Assembly (NCBI RefSeq): GCF_026421305.1
Contig: NZ_JAPJBQ010000002.1
Span: 682,001-746,000 of the forward strand
Length of the DNA stretch: 64,000 bases
Origin: Dyella silvae
GTDB lineage: Bacteria > Pseudomonadota > Gammaproteobacteria > Xanthomonadales > Rhodanobacteraceae
Direction: 5' to 3'
Position numbers and translations under genes: made by a program
Notes under the pieces: model-generated
What the model was told of the DNA's origin: nothing
Seen by the model: the letters and a program-made list of their open reading frames with translations, nothing else
The model's database searches: none
Shown here: piece by piece, positions 43,381-53,680 of the stretch
Layout: the number at the start of each line of letters is the position of its first letter
Numbering within the stretch: position 1 is the stretch's first letter

Positions 43381-44241
43381 CTAGGAATGGAAAACCACCG
43401 TCTTGCCGCCGTTGAGCAACACGCGGTCGTCGAGATAGAGCCTCAGTGTGCGGGCGAGCACGCGGCGTTCGATATCGCGGCCGATACGGATAAGGTCGTC
43501 CGGCGTATCGGCATGCGACACCCGCTCGATATCCTGCTCGATGATGGGTCCCTCATCGAGATCGGCGGTGACGAAGTGAGCGGTCGCGCCAATCAGTTTG
43601 ACGCCACGTCGGTGCGCCTGATGGTAAGGGCGAGCGCCCTTAAAGCCCGGCAGAAACGAGTGGTGGATGTTGATGCATCGGCCAGCCAGACGCCTGGCAA
43701 AGTCAGGCGACAGCACCTGCATATAACGCGCAAGCACCACCAGTTCAGCGCCGGATTGCTCGATCAGCGACCACAGCGCGGCTTCCTGCTCCGCTTTGTG
43801 TTCCCGGTGCACGGGCAGGTAATGGAACGGAATCGCGTCGAAATCCAGGTGACGATACGTCTCCTGCGGATGGTTGGCGACGATGCCCGCGATATCCATG
43901 GGCAACTCGCCGATGCGCCAGCGATAGAGGATATCCGCCAGGCAGTGATCGAACTTCGACACCAGCAGCATCACCCTTCGGCGTTGTGCGCGGTCACGCA
44001 GGGTCCATTGCATGGCAAGCGAGGGAGCGAACGTGTCGAGGCCGCGCTTCAGCTCATCGAATGAAAGCTGCGCGCTTTCAAACACCAGCCGCATGAAGAA
44101 GCGGCCCGTTTCAGCGTCGCCAAACTGCTGTGCTTCGAGAATGTTGCAGTGATTCGATGCCAGGTGGTTCGACACCGCTGCCACGATGCCGGCGCGATCC
44201 GGACAGGACAGGGTGAGAACAAACTGGCGGGCGGCGGTCAT
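43381..44241 (-). CDS. purU: Formyltetrahydrofolate deformylase
   Basis: Hydrolyses 10-formyl-THF to formate and THF, balancing one-carbon pools. 286 aa: an N-terminal ACT domain ([20 protein letters not shown]) and a formyltransferase-like catalytic domain with [37 protein letters not shown] and [15 protein letters not shown]. The Asn-His-Asp set of this family appears as NH(P) near residue 127, HHS and DEGP. The start ATG 44241 overlaps the ypjD stop (ATGA). Confidence 0.94.
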   Translation of the reverse strand: MTAARQFVLTLSCPDRAGIVAAVSNHLASNHCNILEAQQFGDAETGRFFMRLVFESAQLSFDELKRGLDTFAPSLAMQWTLRDRAQRRRVMLLVSKFDHCLADILYRWRIGELPMDIAGIVANHPQETYRHLDFDAIPFHYLPVHREHKAEQEAALWSLIEQSGAELVVLARYMQVLSPDFARRLAGRCINIHHSFLPGFKGARPYHQAHRRGVKLIGATAHFVTADLDEGPIIEQDIERVSHADTPDDLIRIGRDIERRVLARTLRLYLDDRVLLNGGKTVVFHS

Positions 44242-45038
44242 GGGACGCGATGGAGTATCAACTCCAGCACCGCCTTGGTGCCGAAGAAAGCAAGCAACAG
44301 CACGCCCATTCCAACCAGGGTGAGGTTGACGGCGCTGCGGCCGCGCCAGCCATGACGCCAGCGTCCATAGAGCAGGGTACCGAACACCAGCCACGCAATG
44401 ATCGACAGCACCGTCTTGTGGATCAGGTGCTGGCCGAACAAGTTGTCGACAAACAGAATGCCGGTCAGCAGGGTCAGCGTGAGCAACAGAAAACCGGCGC
44501 CGATCAGGCGGAACAGCAGCGTTTCAGTCAGCGTCAACGGCGGCAGTGCACGCAGCCACGGCCCGAACTGGCGGTGACGAAGCGCGCGCTCCTGCACCGC
44601 GAGCAGGATGGCCAGCGCGGCCGCAATCGACAGTACGCTGAAGGCAAGCAGCGCCACGGTGACGTGCAGCTTGATCTGCCACTCCAGTGGCTCAGGCGAG
44701 GTCACCGGTGCCGCAAAGGTATCCACGGCAAGCAGCAGGGCCGTCAGCGGAAAAACGATCACGCCCAAGGCAGCGACCGGGCGCGACAGGTTAACCAAGA
44801 GTGTCAGCGCCGAGACCACGCAGGCGACCAGTGACAGCGCGGCGAAGAAATGAAGGTCAACCGCGCCGCGATGCATGCTCAGCAGAATGCCCGCGTGAAT
44901 CAGTACAGCTGTGCCCGCCAGACTCAGGGCCGTGCGGCTCAGTGGCTGACCGCCGCTCAGCAGCGGCCGCGCCAGGCCTGCGGCGGCGGTGAGGTAGAGC
45001 ACGATGGCAAGCAGGGCGAAGAGGAGGGTGACGGCCAT
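44238..45038 (-). CDS. ypjD: Cytochrome c assembly-type inner-membrane protein (YpjD/CcsA-like)
   Basis: 266 aa with eight hydrophobic helices. The CcsA/CcmF-type haem-handling region appears with a [20 protein letters not shown] block and a later [20 protein letters not shown] containing conserved His. E. coli YpjD, its neighbour ffh and the divergent orientation are conserved here. Precise function is unsettled; a role in haem or cytochrome c handling is suggested by homology. I start at ATG 45038 ([10 protein letters not shown]). Confidence 0.88.
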   Translation of the reverse strand: MAVTLLFALLAIVLYLTAAAGLARPLLSGGQPLSRTALSLAGTAVLIHAGILLSMHRGAVDLHFFAALSLVACVVSALTLLVNLSRPVAALGVIVFPLTALLLAVDTFAAPVTSPEPLEWQIKLHVTVALLAFSVLSIAAALAILLAVQERALRHRQFGPWLRALPPLTLTETLLFRLIGAGFLLLTLTLLTGILFVDNLFGQHLIHKTVLSIIAWLVFGTLLYGRWRHGWRGRSAVNLTLVGMGVLLLAFFGTKAVLELILHRVP

Positions 45039-45214
45039 AGCGGGCGAGTGTGGCATAGGGCCGAAAAGCGCGGGAGGGGTGAAGCGACGCGGGTTGACGG
45101 CGGGTGGCGCCCTAGCAACAAAAGGTGGTGGCGGACCAGGGTTCAGGTACGAGGGAGCATCCCTGGAGCACAACCCCCGCTATAATCGGCCGTTTCCGCC
45201 CACCGGCCTGATCC

Positions 45215-46606
45215 ATGTTCGAGTCCCTCAGCCAACGCCTCTCTGCCACCGTCAACCGCTTGCGTGGGCGCGGTCGCCTGACCGAAGAGAACATCCGCGA
45301 ATCGCTGCGCGAAGTACGCATCGCCCTGCTGGAGGCCGATGTGGCCCTGCCGGTGGTGCAGGCGCTGGTCGAGCGCGTAAAGGTGCGCGCGGTGGGCCAG
45401 GAAGTGCTCAAGAGCCTGTCGCCGGGCCAGGCGCTGGTGAAGGTGGTCAGCGATGAGCTGACCGCCCTGATGGGCACCGCCAACACCGAACTCAACCTCG
45501 CGCAGCAGCCGCCGGCCGTTGTGCTGATGGCGGGCCTGCAGGGTGCGGGTAAGACCACCACGGTGGCCAAGCTCGCCCGCTTCCTCACCGAGCGCAAAAA
45601 GAAGAAGGTGATGGTGGTCAGCTGCGACGTGTACCGTCCGGCGGCTATCGAACAGTTGCGCACGCTGGCCGAACAGGTGGGCGTGAAGTTCTTCCCGTCG
45701 GAAGCGGGCCAGAACCCGGTCGACATTGCCAAGAACGCCATCGCTGCCGCGCGCCGCGAAGTGGTCGATGTGTTGCTGGTCGACACCGCCGGCCGTCTGC
45801 ACGTGGACGAAGCCATGATGGCGGAGATCAAGGCGCTGCACGCCGCGATCACGCCGATCGAAACCTTGTTCGTGGTCGACTCCATGACGGGTCAGGACGC
45901 GGCCAATACCGCCAAGGCGTTCGCCGAAGCGCTGCCGCTCACCGGCGTGGTGCTGACCAAGACGGACGGCGATGCGCGTGGCGGCGCGGCGCTGTCGGTA
46001 CGTTACGTCACTGGCCGTCCGATCAAGTTTCTCGGCGCAGGTGAAAAGACCGATGCGCTGGAACCATTCCATCCGGATCGCGTTGCGCAGCGCATCCTCG
46101 GCATGGGCGACGTGCTGTCGCTGGTCGAGGAAGTCGAGCGCAAGGTCGATCAGGAAAAGGCGCAGAAGCTCGCCGAGAAAGTCATCAAGGGCAAGCGCTT
46201 TGATCTCAACGATATGCGCGACCAGCTCGAGCAGATGAACAGCATGGGCGGCCTGGCCGGCCTGATGGACAAGCTGCCGGGTGTGGCAAGCCTGCCCGAA
46301 AATGTGAAATCCAAGGTCAACGATGGCGAGGTCAAGCGCATGATCGCGATCATCCAGTCGATGACCAAAAAGGAACGTCGTCATCCGGATCTGCTCAACG
46401 GCTCGCGCCGTGCCCGCGTGGCACGCGGTTCGGGCACTCAGCCGGCCGACGTGAACCGTCTGCTCAAGCAGTACATGCAGATGGAAAAAATGATGTCCAA
46501 GCTCTCCAAGGGTGGCACCAAGGGCCTGCTGCGGCAGATGCGCGGTGCCATGAAGGGCATGGGCGGCATGGGCGGCATGGGTGGCGGTTTCCCGCCGATG
46601 CGCTGA
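45215..46606 (+). CDS. ffh: Signal recognition particle protein Ffh
   Basis: SRP54 GTPase that binds 4.5S RNA and hydrophobic signal sequences co-translationally. 463 aa. N domain residues 1-90; G domain with G1 GLQGAGKTTTVAK near residue 107, DTAGRLHVD and TKTDGDARGG; M domain from about 300 with the RNA-binding SRRARVARGSG and Met-rich helices ending in Gly-Gly-Met repeats. Complete. A GC stem (CCGGCCG/CGGCCGG) lies just after the stop. Confidence 0.97.
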   Translation: MFESLSQRLSATVNRLRGRGRLTEENIRESLREVRIALLEADVALPVVQALVERVKVRAVGQEVLKSLSPGQALVKVVSDELTALMGTANTELNLAQQPPAVVLMAGLQGAGKTTTVAKLARFLTERKKKKVMVVSCDVYRPAAIEQLRTLAEQVGVKFFPSEAGQNPVDIAKNAIAAARREVVDVLLVDTAGRLHVDEAMMAEIKALHAAITPIETLFVVDSMTGQDAANTAKAFAEALPLTGVVLTKTDGDARGGAALSVRYVTGRPIKFLGAGEKTDALEPFHPDRVAQRILGMGDVLSLVEEVERKVDQEKAQKLAEKVIKGKRFDLNDMRDQLEQMNSMGGLAGLMDKLPGVASLPENVKSKVNDGEVKRMIAIIQSMTKKERRHPDLLNGSRRARVARGSGTQPADVNRLLKQYMQMEKMMSKLSKGGTKGLLRQMRGAMKGMGGMGGMGGGFPPMR

Positions 46607-46747
46607 GTCTGAACGGCCCGGCCGGTGTTTTCGGCCGGATTTGCCTGTCAGCTCTTCCTTTTTCCTCAAAATTCATTAAAATGCCGCGTTTACCGCGCAC
46701 GGCCTCGTGCGTGCTGCCGGCATACGGCAACTCTGGAGCTTTTACTT

Positions 46748-47002
46748 ATGGTCAAGATTCGTCTTTCGCGCGGCGGCGCCAAGGGCCGTCCGTTCTACCA
46801 CATCGTTGTCACCGACCAGCGCAACAAGCGCGACGGTCGCAGCATCGAGAACGTGGGTTTCTACAATCCGGTGGCTTCGGGCAAGGACAAGCGCCTTGAG
46901 CTGAACGTTGCTCGCGTGCAGGAGTGGATTGGCAAGGGTGCGCAGCTGACCGACAAGGTCGCCTCCCTGGTCAAGGAAGCCGGCAAGCAGCAGGCTGCCT
47001 GA
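46748..47002 (+). CDS. rpsP: 30S ribosomal protein bS16
   Basis: 84 aa: [20 protein letters not shown], then [16 protein letters not shown] and [16 protein letters not shown] are S16 hallmarks. First gene of the classic rpsP-rimM-trmD-rplS operon. GGAG lies 9 bases before the ATG. An AT-rich stretch (CAAAATTCATTAAAATG near 46667-46683) upstream may carry the operon promoter. Confidence 0.97.
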   Translation: MVKIRLSRGGAKGRPFYHIVVTDQRNKRDGRSIENVGFYNPVASGKDKRLELNVARVQEWIGKGAQLTDKVASLVKEAGKQQAA

Positions 47003-47004
47003 GT

Positions 47005-47520
47005 ATGACGGCAGCCAGTCGGCGCGTCCTGGTGGGACGCATCGTCGGGCTGTACGGCGTGCAGGGCTGGGTCAAGCTCGAATCCTGGACCGAGCCTCGC
47101 ACGCGGATCTTCACCTACCAGCCCTGGCTGCTGAGTTCGGCGCCGGGTATGGAGACGGAGATCACGGGAGTGAAAGGTCGTCCGCAGGGCAAGGGGCTCA
47201 TCGCCCAGATGCCTGGCGTGGATGACCGAGATGGTGCAGCAGCACTGGTGGGTCAGGACATTTATGTCTCCCGCGAACTGCTGCCACCTCCCGGCAAGGA
47301 CGAGTATTACTGGGTTGATCTCGAAGGTCTCGAGGTCGTCACCACGGAAGGCGTGGCATTGGGTCGGGTCAGTCATCTGTTCGCGACCGGCGCCAACGAT
47401 GTCGTGGTGGTGAAGGACGGCACGCGCGAGCGGCTGATTCCTTTTGTCCAGGGATCTTTTGTGCGTTCGGTGGATTTGTCCGGCGGGCGCATGGTGGTGG
47501 ACTGGGATCCTGAATTCTGA
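47005..47520 (+). CDS. rimM: Ribosome maturation factor RimM
   Basis: 171 aa 30S assembly factor that binds S19 and acts on the head domain. N-terminal beta-barrel [21 protein letters not shown]-terminal PRC-barrel with [12 protein letters not shown] and the linker [10 protein letters not shown]. It starts two bases after the rpsP stop. Confidence 0.95.
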   Translation: MTAASRRVLVGRIVGLYGVQGWVKLESWTEPRTRIFTYQPWLLSSAPGMETEITGVKGRPQGKGLIAQMPGVDDRDGAAALVGQDIYVSRELLPPPGKDEYYWVDLEGLEVVTTEGVALGRVSHLFATGANDVVVVKDGTRERLIPFVQGSFVRSVDLSGGRMVVDWDPEF

Positions 47521-47553
47521 GCGCGCCACGCGCTGCTAAATGGGTTGAGGATC

Positions 47554-48321
47554 ATGCGCATCGATGTCGTCACGCTGTTTCCCGACTTCATGCGTCAGTG
47601 CGCTGCGGTAGGTGTGGTAGGACGGGCTCAGCAGCGTGAACTGCTGCAGGTGGAAACCTGGAACCCGCGCGACTACGCCACCGACAATTACCGCACCGTG
47701 GACGGCCGCACATGCGGCGGCGGACCCGGGATGGTGATGCTGATTCAGCCTTTGCGCGATGCTCTCAAGGCAATGCGTGAGGCGGCACCGGAGCCGGTGC
47801 ATGTGATTTATCTCAGCCCGCAAGGTGCGAGGCTGACGCAGGGCAGGGTGGAAGCGCTGGCGAGATTGCCGCGCATTGCATTGCTTTGTGGGCGTTACGA
47901 AGGTGTGGACGAGCGTTTGCTGGCGCACGAAGTCGACGAGGAGCTCTCCATCGGCGATTATGTGTTGTCTGGCGGTGAGTTGGGCGCGGCAGTGATCATT
48001 GACGCCGTGGGCCGCTTGCAGGACGGTGCGTTGAACGACGCGCAGTCGGCGCAGCAGGATTCGTTCTCGGACGGACTGCTGGATTGCCCGCACTATGCAA
48101 AACCGGTGCATGACGCACTGGGTGATGTGCCGGATGTACTGCTTTCCGGCGACCACGCGGCTATCCGCCGCTGGCGCCTGAAGCAATCGCTGGGACGGAC
48201 CTGGTTGCGGCGTCCCGATCTTTTGGCGCAGCGCGCGTTGGATGCGGAATCCCGTGCGCTGTTGGAAGAATTCCGCCGCGAGCATGCTCAGCAGACGCGG
48301 CACGACGATACGGCCCATTAA
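47554..48321 (+). CDS. trmD: tRNA (guanine37-N1)-methyltransferase TrmD
   Basis: SPOUT methyltransferase that makes m1G37 and prevents +1 frameshifting. 255 aa: [26 protein letters not shown], the knot region [13 protein letters not shown], and [13 protein letters not shown]. The catalytic Asp (E. coli D169) corresponds to the DSFSDGLLD block. TGAGG supports ATG 47554 over a TTG three codons earlier. Confidence 0.97.
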   Translation: MRIDVVTLFPDFMRQCAAVGVVGRAQQRELLQVETWNPRDYATDNYRTVDGRTCGGGPGMVMLIQPLRDALKAMREAAPEPVHVIYLSPQGARLTQGRVEALARLPRIALLCGRYEGVDERLLAHEVDEELSIGDYVLSGGELGAAVIIDAVGRLQDGALNDAQSAQQDSFSDGLLDCPHYAKPVHDALGDVPDVLLSGDHAAIRRWRLKQSLGRTWLRRPDLLAQRALDAESRALLEEFRREHAQQTRHDDTAH

Positions 48322-48348
48322 GGGCACAGTGAACAGACAGGTGTTGCC

Positions 48349-48738
48349 ATGAACAAGATCATCGAACAGTTCGAAGCCGAGCAGATCACCCGCCAGCTGC
48401 CGGAGTTCGGCCCTGGTGACACCGTGGTGGTGAACGTGAAGGTGAAGGAAGGTAACCGCGAGCGCGTCCAGGCGTTCGAGGGTGTCGTCATCGCCAAGCG
48501 CAGCCGCGGTCTGCATTCGGCCTTTACCGTGCGCAAGATTTCGCACGGCACCGGCGTGGAGCGCGTGTTCCAGGCTCACAGCCCGGCCATCGACTCGCTG
48601 GAAGTGAAGCGTAAGGGTAAGGTTCGCGGCGCCAAGCTGTACTACCTGCGCAATCTGGAAGGCAAGGCTGCTCGCATCAAGGAAGACGTCGCCGCTGTCT
48701 CCGCCGCCAAGGCTGCGAAGAAGGCTGCCGCGGAGTAA
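48349..48738 (+). CDS. rplS: 50S ribosomal protein bL19
   Basis: 129 aa at the 30S-50S interface. [36 protein letters not shown] and [18 protein letters not shown] are conserved. The Ala/Lys-rich C-terminal extension ([14 protein letters not shown]) is a little longer than in E. coli. Last gene of the operon; a terminator follows at 48765. Confidence 0.97.
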   Translation: MNKIIEQFEAEQITRQLPEFGPGDTVVVNVKVKEGNRERVQAFEGVVIAKRSRGLHSAFTVRKISHGTGVERVFQAHSPAIDSLEVKRKGKVRGAKLYYLRNLEGKAARIKEDVAAVSAAKAAKKAAAE

Positions 48739-48764
48739 TCCCGGCGTCTTACAGATTTGCCAAG

Positions 48765-48794
48765 AACCCCGCGGAGCGATCCGCGGGGTTTTTG
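48765..48794 (+). terminator. Intrinsic terminator of the rpsP operon
   Basis: AACCCCGCGGA (48765-48775), loop GCGA, TCCGCGGGGTT (48780-48790), followed by a T-run. Perfect 11-bp stem. Confidence 0.93.
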
Positions 48795-48810
48795 TTTGTG
48801 CGTTTGACTT

Positions 48811-48857
48811 GTCTCCCTCTCCCCTTCGGGGAGAGGGTCGGGGTGAGGGGTGGGTAC
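48811..48857. repeat. CCCTCTCCCC-type palindromic repeat, copy 2
   Basis: CCCTCTCCCC (48815-48824), loop TTC, GGGGAGAGGG (48828-48837), then GTCGGGGTGAGGGG. Same family as 22133, 59366 and 63720. Confidence 0.8.
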
Positions 48858-48887
48858 TTGCCTCACCGCTTCATCTTTGTCGTCACC

Positions 48888-49680
48888 CCGGCGCAGGCCG
48901 GGGTCCAGTGACTTTGCACTTGGTTGTCGCGATACGGCGACCGGGCTCGCCTGCCGCGGGCTTCCGACCTCCTGCCGGAGGCCGGGTCACTTTTCTTTGC
49001 TTGCCCAAAGAAAAGTAACCAAAAGAAATGGCACCCCGGATGAGGCGCCTTCCGGGCTTCGCCCTCCAGGTCCGCGGACGGGTTCCGGGCTTTTCGACGG
49101 GGCTCCTGCCCCGACGAAAAGTGGCTGGCATCCATGCCAGCCACCCCTACGGGGCCTGATCTCCACCCGCCCGCCGCCTCATACGGGGACCCGAAGGTCC
49201 AGAGCCTAAAGCCGACGGCTCGTGCAGCTGCGCTGCACATCGCGCCGCCAAGCTTCGATGTTCCTGCTTTCTCGCAGAAGGACCTTGCCGTTACACGGCG
49301 AGTTCTCCACATCGTTCGGGAAGCGTAGCGTCCTCTTTACCCAGCCTGTGCGGTCAGGAAGCGTAGCGACTACCTGCTTTAAGTCCTCTCCGCGATGGCG
49401 CGTTGCGAAGCGCCTGGAAGTACCCGCTGTGTGGCGGCGGAGGTTGCCAAGCAACGACGCGCCTCGCGCGTTCGGGCTTATCCCCGCGCAATGCTGCCAG
49501 CTCTTCAGGCCATTTTCTTTGGGTTACTTTTCTTTTGGGCCAGCAAAAGAAAAGTGACTCGGCCTCCGGCAGGAGGTCGAAACGCCCGCTGCGTAAGCGG
49601 CACGCTGGCGGGAACGCCAGATCAGATCCAAGAGCAAAGTCACTGGATCCCAGCGTTCGCTGGGATGACGGTGAGGGGGA
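48888..49680. repeat. ~790-bp nested-palindromic non-coding element, copy 2
   Basis: No credible gene lies between 48858 and 49779. Outer REP-like arms are at about 48888-48917 and 49636-49674. The inner arms 48966-49028 and 49514-49578 are inverted copies of about 63 bp (each contains CTCCTGCCGGAGGCCG and CACTTTTCTTT). Sequence 48938-49195 is nearly identical to 21358-21617 of copy 1, and 49390-49620 matches 21725-22020. The cores differ: this copy has about 170 bases (about 49205-49375) unlike copy 1, and lacks the AAAGCC array. Confidence 0.8.
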
Positions 49681-49779
49681 GTCAGCGTCGAGGCGAGTAT
49701 CCACCCCTCGCCTCAGCCATCTTCCTAAAAGAAGCGCCCGGGCCACCCCAAGAGAAGCAATCCCTCACGGCGCGAACGA

Positions 49780-51828
49780 TCACATCAACCGCTGCGGCTC
49801 CTGCAGGAAGTTACCCTGCACAAAATCCACGCCGCAGGCGAACAACAGCGACGTGCTGGCAGCGTCTTCCACCCATTCGGCAATCGTCTGCTTCTTCAGC
49901 TCACGCGCCTGGCGACAGATCTCGGCCACCTTCTTTTGACTTTCCTGCTGCTGAGGCAGGTCCGCCATGTAACTGCGGTCGATCTTCAGGAAGTCGGCAT
50001 CGATGTGGTTGAGCAACTGGAACGAGTTGAGGCCGGAACCGAACTGTTCCAGTGCGAACTGACCACCCAGCTTCTTCCAGGAGTTGATGAACTCCTGCGC
50101 CGGGCGCAGCGCCGTCACCACTTTGCTCTCGGTGGTTTCCAGCACCAGCTTGCCGTTGGTGAGGGCGGCCCGCTTGAGGCGCTCTCCCAGCCAAGGCAGC
50201 AGCTCGGTGTCTTCCAGCGAGCCAGAGGTCAGTTTGACGAAGAACGTGGTCTGGGTACCTGAGCGCTCGCGTGTTTTGAGGTGCTCAATCGCCTGGTTCA
50301 GCACCCAGCGGTCAATGGCCGGCGTGAGGTTGTGTTTCTCCGCGATGGGCATGAAGAAGCCGGGCAACACCTCGCCCTGAGGGCCGTTGAGGCGTAGCAG
50401 GATTTCGGAGAATTCGCCTTCGGCGTCCTGCAGGCTGATGGACTGCTGGTGGTAGAGGACGAAATCGTTCTGGATAAGCGCCTGCTTGAGCACGCCGAGC
50501 CAGTAACGCTCGCGTTCCTCGTCGGCCTTCTCGCGGGCGGCCGGGTCGTGCAGGTCGATGCGGTTGCCGCCTTGGCTCTGCGCGTTGCGCAACGCCTGGC
50601 TGGCCTGGTTGAGCAGCAGCTCGGTGTTGGCGTTCTTCTCGCCCATCATGCTGCCGCCGATGCTGGCGGTGACGGTGATGGAGCGGGAGCCCAGGTCAAA
50701 AATGCCGCCGGCGATGGCCTGCTGCAGGCTGGCGATCCAGGTCTTGATGCCTTCGTCGTTGCGGGTGTGCAGCAACACGCCCACGGTGTGCTCGGCCAGC
50801 AGGCCCGCGGTGTCGTGCGCGCCGAGCACGCCTTCCACACGGTTGGCGAACGCGGCCAGCAGCTCGTCCGCCTTGGCCAGGCCAATGCCTGCCACGATGG
50901 ATTGCCAGTTGTCCGGCTCGATCAACAGCAACGACTGGCCCTTGGTGCCCTGGGTCGCGGCGGCCACGGCCTGGTCAATGCACTCGAGCATGCGCGCACG
51001 GTTGAACAGGCCGGTGACCGGATCGCGCTGCAGCTGCTCGATCACATTGGCGTCGATCTTCTGGCGGCGGAACACTACCTGCAGGCAGGGCTCGCCTTCG
51101 AACATCGCGTGGGCGAATTCCACGCTGGCCTTAAAGCTGGATGCATCGGCGCGGCGTGCCTGCAGCTCAATCGGAGCATTGGGTTTCTCGCCGCGGGAAA
51201 GGCCCTTGAGGGTGACCTTGAACTCTTCGGCATCGCTGGGGCCGATCATGTCCAGCACCGGCAAGCCGAGCAGGTCGTCGAATTCGGTGTAGCCGAAGGT
51301 ATCGAGATAGGCCTGGTTGGCGCGAACGTGCATGCCTTCGTGCACATACGCGATGGCGTCGGTGGAGGAATCCAGCAGGGCGTCGCAACGTCGTTCTGAC
51401 TCACGCAATGCCGCTTCAAGGCGCCGCAGCTGGCGGCGGGCATTGAGCGCGTCGAATTCGCGCTGGATCACCGCCATCAGTTGCTTGGGCTGCGGTCGCA
51501 GCGCCACGCTGCGCGCGCCGCCGACGAACAGTTCGGTGATGGTGGTGTTGTCCACCTGGCCAACCAGCGCAATCAGCGAAAGGTCGCGGCCATGGGCATC
51601 GAGCAGGCGCGAGACCTCGCGCAGCTCCAGCGTGCCTATGGCGGGGTCAAACAGAACGATGTCGGGACCGAGTTCGTCGAGTGCGGCCGTGATCTGCTCC
51701 GCACTGGTCGCCCGCGCGGGGCGCACGGCGATGCCGCTATTGCGCAGCAGACTGATGATTTGTTCCGCGTCTTCGACTGACTTCTCAATGAAAAGGATCT
51801 TGATGACCTGGTCAGTTTTTGTGGGCAC
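49780..51828 (-). CDS. fimX: FimX-like c-di-GMP effector (degenerate REC-PAS-GGDEF-EAL)
   Basis: 682 aa, close to Pseudomonas FimX (691). REC-like domain 1-130 lacks the phospho-acceptor pattern (VLFDPAIG). PAS 150-270 includes LDSSTDAIAYVHEGMHV, almost as in FimX. GGDEF 285-425 lacks the catalytic GG(D/E)EF (reads AEHTVGVLL). EAL 440-682 has EILLRL for EALLR, ETTESKV, LEQFGSG for DDFGTG and QGNFLQ, so it should bind but not cleave c-di-GMP. FimX promotes type IV pilus assembly and twitching, in Xanthomonas via PilZ partners. The start is GTG. Confidence 0.88.
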   Translation of the reverse strand: MPTKTDQVIKILFIEKSVEDAEQIISLLRNSGIAVRPARATSAEQITAALDELGPDIVLFDPAIGTLELREVSRLLDAHGRDLSLIALVGQVDNTTITELFVGGARSVALRPQPKQLMAVIQREFDALNARRQLRRLEAALRESERRCDALLDSSTDAIAYVHEGMHVRANQAYLDTFGYTEFDDLLGLPVLDMIGPSDAEEFKVTLKGLSRGEKPNAPIELQARRADASSFKASVEFAHAMFEGEPCLQVVFRRQKIDANVIEQLQRDPVTGLFNRARMLECIDQAVAAATQGTKGQSLLLIEPDNWQSIVAGIGLAKADELLAAFANRVEGVLGAHDTAGLLAEHTVGVLLHTRNDEGIKTWIASLQQAIAGGIFDLGSRSITVTASIGGSMMGEKNANTELLLNQASQALRNAQSQGGNRIDLHDPAAREKADEERERYWLGVLKQALIQNDFVLYHQQSISLQDAEGEFSEILLRLNGPQGEVLPGFFMPIAEKHNLTPAIDRWVLNQAIEHLKTRERSGTQTTFFVKLTSGSLEDTELLPWLGERLKRAALTNGKLVLETTESKVVTALRPAQEFINSWKKLGGQFALEQFGSGLNSFQLLNHIDADFLKIDRSYMADLPQQQESQKKVAEICRQARELKKQTIAEWVEDAASTSLLFACGVDFVQGNFLQEPQRLM

Positions 51829-51975
51829 GTCGAGCTATCCATTGTTCGCGCTGCAGGAGATTGACCTGCCATCGGGGCAGGGCGCGGGCCATCCGTGGTT
51901 TTAGCGGATTCCGCCGGTCACTGCCAGCAGAAATATTCCGGAAGTGACGGGGCCCACAAGTGTGCCGTAGTTCGG

Positions 51976-52986
51976 TTACAGGGGATGCTTCGATGCTTCG
52001 CCACCCACTTCACGCACCAGCTTGGGCACCAGGTACCCAGGCAGGCGATGGCGGACGGCTTCCACTAGCGCCAGGGCGCGGGTGTCGTCCACTTCGAAAT
52101 GGGCTGCACCCTGCACGCGATCGAGCTGGTGCAGGTAGTAGGGCAGTACGCCCGCCGCGAACAGGCGCTCGGACAACGCAGCCAGCGTTTCGGCATCGTC
52201 GTTGATGCCACGCAGCAGCACCGATTGGTTGAGCAGCGTGGCGCCCGCTTCGCGCAGTCGGGCGCAGGCGTCATCGACCTGCGCGTCAAACTCGTTGGCG
52301 TGATTGGCATGAAGCACGACGACTTTCTGCAAGGGCACAGCCGCAAGCCAATCGGTGAACGCCACATCGATCCGCTCGGGCAGCACCACTGGCAGGCGGG
52401 TGTGGATGCGCAGGCGGGTCACATGCGGGATGTCAGCCAGGCCGCGGGTCAGTTCCTCCAGCTTGGCCGTGGCCAGCGACAGCGGGTCCCCGCCGGAAAG
52501 GATGAGTTCGGTGATCGACGTATCCTGCCGCACATGCTCCAGCGCCTTGCGCCACTGGCCGGCGGCGGCCATCTCGTCGCCATAGGGAAAGTGGCGGCGG
52601 AAGCAGTAGCGGCAGTTGATGGCACAGCTGCCACTGGCGATCAGCAGGGCCCGCCCCTCGTACTTATGCAGCACGCCCTGGGCGGATCGGGACGCCATAT
52701 CACCCACGGCATCGGTGCTGTAGCCAGGTGCCACGTCCAGCTCGGCCAGTTGGGGCAGGGCTTGCAGCAGGAGTGGATCCTGCGCATCGCCCAGACGCAT
52801 GCGCGCCACGAAACCCCGTGGTACGCGGACGGCAAAGCCTGCGTGGCCGGGCGGCAGGCGGTCGGCCAGGTGAGCGAGGCCCACCACGTCGAGCAGTTCC
52901 CGGGGATCGGTAATGGCCTCGCGCCACAGCGTGCGCCAGTCGGTCTCGGGCGGCGATAGGCGGGCGGCGTGGCTTGCGGTTATCAT
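51976..52986 (-). CDS. epmB: EF-P beta-lysylation protein EpmB (lysine 2,3-aminomutase-like radical SAM enzyme)
   Basis: 336 aa. Radical-SAM Cys motif in CAINCRYCFRRHFPY (Cys-x3-Cys-x2-Cys), SGGDPLSLAT near residue 173, and PLP/lysine-site features of lysine aminomutases (LHANHANEF, LLNQSVLLRGIND). EpmB converts alpha-lysine to (R)-beta-lysine for modification of EF-P Lys34. It is divergent from efp, with starts 83 bases apart, a conserved pairing. epmA is not in the window. Confidence 0.95.
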   Translation of the reverse strand: MITASHAARLSPPETDWRTLWREAITDPRELLDVVGLAHLADRLPPGHAGFAVRVPRGFVARMRLGDAQDPLLLQALPQLAELDVAPGYSTDAVGDMASRSAQGVLHKYEGRALLIASGSCAINCRYCFRRHFPYGDEMAAAGQWRKALEHVRQDTSITELILSGGDPLSLATAKLEELTRGLADIPHVTRLRIHTRLPVVLPERIDVAFTDWLAAVPLQKVVVLHANHANEFDAQVDDACARLREAGATLLNQSVLLRGINDDAETLAALSERLFAAGVLPYYLHQLDRVQGAAHFEVDDTRALALVEAVRHRLPGYLVPKLVREVGGEASKHPL

Positions 52987-53069
52987 AGTGGGTCTTGAAA
53001 CGGGCTTCGGGCCCGGGAAAGCCCCTATTCTAGCCGCCTCCCGGCGGTCTCACATCTGGAGCGCAATAC

Positions 53070-53639
53070 ATGGCCACCGCCGGTCTCAACGACGTCAAGA
53101 AGGGTATGAAGATCCTTCACAACAATGACCCGTGGGTCATTACGGACGCCGACTTCATCAAGCCCGGCAAGGGGCAGGCGTTCACCCGCATCTTCATCCG
53201 CAACCTGAAGAACGGCCGCACCACCGAGCAGACCATGAAGTCCAGCGACTCCTTCGAAGTCGCCGACGTCGTGGATACCGACATGCAGTACCTGTACTCC
53301 GATGGCGAGTTCTGGCACTTCATGCACCAGGAAAGCTTCGAGCAGCACCAGGCCAGCAAGGCTGGCATGGGCGATGCCGTCAAGTGGCTGAAGGGCGAGG
53401 AAGAGTGCGTGGTCACGCTGTTCAACGGCGAGATCATCACCGTGCAGGCACCGAACTTCGTCGAACTGAAGATCACCGAGACCGATCCGGGCCTGCGTGG
53501 CGATACCTCGGGTGGCGGTGGCAAGCCGGCCACGCTGGAAACCGGCGCCGTGGTGCGCGTCCCGCTGTTCGTCACCACTGACGAAGTGATCAAGGTCGAC
53601 ACCCGCACGGGCGAGTACGTCAGCCGCGTCGGCAAGTGA
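53070..53639 (+). CDS. efp: Elongation factor P
   Basis: 189 aa translation factor that relieves stalling at polyproline. The modified lysine is Lys34 in IKPGKGQAF, consistent with beta-lysylation by EpmA/EpmB. Three OB/KOW-like domains: 1-64, 65-127 and 128-189, the last with the signature ALETGAV-like [14 protein letters not shown] and [15 protein letters not shown] lies about 9 bases before the ATG. A strong hairpin begins two bases after the stop. Confidence 0.97.
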   Translation: MATAGLNDVKKGMKILHNNDPWVITDADFIKPGKGQAFTRIFIRNLKNGRTTEQTMKSSDSFEVADVVDTDMQYLYSDGEFWHFMHQESFEQHQASKAGMGDAVKWLKGEEECVVTLFNGEIITVQAPNFVELKITETDPGLRGDTSGGGGKPATLETGAVVRVPLFVTTDEVIKVDTRTGEYVSRVGK

Positions 53640-53640
53640 C

Positions 53641-53679
53641 GAACCGGCGCGCGGGCTGCGCCCGCGCCTTTGCCGGTTC
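53641..53679 (+). terminator. Terminator-like hairpin of efp
   Basis: GAACCGGC (53641-53648) pairs with GCCGGTTC (53672-53679) and, inside, GCGCGGGC (53649-53656), loop TGC, with GCCCGCGC (53660-53667), leaving CTTT as a bulge. There is no T-run. A REP element follows directly. Confidence 0.75.
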
Positions 53680-53680
53680 G

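Noticed and set aside
49205-49380. Possible small gene in the core of the second palindromic element
   Set aside because: Short open frames there have no start signals or family features and do not persist in copy 1.
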